NCBI RefSeq assembly: GCF_000247695.1 | Contig: NW_004624734.1 | Span: 32,507,063-32,571,062 of the forward strand | Direction: 5' to 3' | DNA from: Heterocephalus glaber | Taxonomy: Eukaryota > Chordata > Mammalia > Rodentia > Bathyergidae | Length of the DNA stretch: 64,000 nucleotides | Part shown: positions 62,954 to 64,000 of the stretch, piece after piece | How the letters are laid out: each line of letters starts with the position of its first letter | Position numbering within the stretch: position 1 is the stretch's first letter | Notes under the pieces: model-generated | The model's input: only the letters and a program-made list of their open reading frames with translations | What the model was told of the DNA's origin: nothing | Databases searched by the model: none | Program-made: the position numbers and the translations under genes

Positions 62954-63544
62954 TGGGGCAGACTGCAGATTGCAGCCAGAGGTTCAGGTCAGGTGCCATT
63001 TCCACACCAACCTGGAGCTATCATGCCCCAGCAACTCCTCACACCAGGAACACTTTTTAGCCTTGACTTGACTGGTGTTACCTTTCCAAGTTTACCACCC
63101 AGGAAGCAAGGGTTTCTTTGCTTTAAACCTGGGGAATTATACAGGTGTCTTTCAGCTCAGTCATCTGGTAAGAACAGGGAAAAATAAGCCTTTATGTTCT
63201 AGTTAGGTACAACTGTGCTGAGGTAAGTGAATGATAAGTACATCACCTCCCAGGAGAATCAGATAAACTGAAGTGACAAGAGATCATCCAACCAGGTTAC
63301 TTCCATCCAAGTAAGAAAACACCATCACTGCAATCCCCATACATGAAGTCTTAATGTGCACACATATACACATTCATACAAAATCACATACACACAATTA
63401 CACAAGTATTTCATTACATAATCAGATATTTTCTATTTTCCCTTCTTCCCTCTCTCCCTTTCTTCCTAAATGCTGGTTGTGACCCATCAGTTTGATGTCA
63501 CGACCCATTGATGGGTTGCAGGCCAGTTTTCCAAGCCTTGAATC
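62954..63544. other. Unique sequence with a CA/TA-rich part
   Basis: 63355-63415 is an imperfect ACACAT/ATACAC low-complexity stretch. Nothing else recognised. Confidence 0.45.
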
Positions 63545-63640
63545 AGCATTTTCATTTTCAAGCAGACAAAATGAGGGCCCCAGAGATTTTTCTTAAGATC
63601 ACAGCAGAGCTGGAACAGAAACCCAAAGGTTCTCTTCAGT
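63545..63640 (-). repeat. Probable MIR fragment
   Basis: CATTTTCAAGCAGACAAAAT, GAGGGCCCCAGAGATTTTTC, TTAAGATCACAGCAGAGCTG, GAACAGAAACCCAAAGG resemble the reverse MIR core and tRNA part. Diverged. Confidence 0.55.
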
Positions 63641-64000
63641 AAAAGGGGGCCCTCACTTTTCTGGGCAGCAAACTCCTGTTTCCCCTCCAGAAGCTGTGGA
63701 GCACATTAGAAGGGCACAAGGTATGCTAACTCAGTGAAGTTTGTAACTCAGTGGCACTGCTGGTGACAGCAGCAGGGCCCTTCTGCCTCTGGGCCTCAGA
63801 GAAGGAAGTGCACCTGAGGGAGTGGGACAGGAAAACAACTTAGAAAATAGGTGAGGTTCTGAGGATTCCCAGCCATTTTTATTTACTGCTTGGGGAACTT
63901 GCATCATAAGACATTTTCCTGAAATTTTTTCTTTTCTGGACACATTATTCCAGGTCAGTCTTCTTTAGTAAATTACTTTCTCTCCTATTTTTCAATTTTT
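63641..64000. other. Unique sequence to window end, no gene seen
   Basis: Nothing recognised. Confidence 0.4.

Overview
The window is nuclear DNA of a placental mammal, almost certainly a rodent. It carries B1 (7SL-derived) and ID (tRNA-Ala-type) SINEs, B1-ID dimers with a shortened ID half (the B1-dID layout known from several non-murid rodents), and ancient eutherian repeats (MIR, L2, L1M, MaLR/MLT1 LTRs, MER2/Tigger, hAT-Charlie). The youngest ID copies belong to a variant I do not associate with mouse or rat, so a non-murid rodent (for example a castorimorph or sciuromorph) is likely; this species-level guess is weak.

I find no host protein-coding gene, no exon I can defend, no RNA gene and no strong CpG-island promoter. 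The open frames are short, unrelated to proteins I recognise, and many lie inside repeats. The longest one with a clear identity (52311-53072, minus) is the C-terminal part of a LINE-1 ORF2. The window is best read as intergenic DNA or the inside of a large intron, with repeat layers and some unique stretches that may be regulatory.

Layout. 1-270 is the 3' end of a plus-strand L1 cut by the window edge. 1006-1500 is a MaLR LTR split by an ID SINE. 2640-5720 is an AT-rich, old minus-strand L1M 3' region holding four SINEs. 5880-13540 is mostly unique with MIR and an MLT1-like LTR (8905-9345). 13540-14643 is a minus-strand, internally deleted L1 flanked by its target duplication. 17257-18545 is a decayed hAT transposon with a recognisable transposase C-terminus, next to an LTR (18546-19065). 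19540-20245 is an old repeat. 22140-22908 is an L2 interrupted by MER2. 22910-34320 is largely unique, with microsatellites at 29.2-29.8 kb and a possible conserved element around 24.7-25.4 kb. 34326-34772 is an MLT1-like LTR and 36100-36725 an L1M 3' end. 37.5-50 kb is mixed unique sequence, old repeats and young ID insertions. 51849-53282 is the best-preserved L1, minus strand, with a 17-bp target duplication. 53443-54600 holds two diverged direct repeats that look LTR-like. 59610-60385 is another L1M holding a young ID copy. 62427-62953 is a cluster of CpGs in unique sequence.

No new multi-gene system is visible. The most useful observations are the repeat stratigraphy (nested insertions with intact target duplications, a young ID variant, an internally deleted L1), two perfect short hairpins, and a few motif clusters in unique DNA (MEF2 plus E-box, nuclear-receptor DR1, CpG cluster) that need comparative data. 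Repeat names come from memory of consensus sequences, not from a search.
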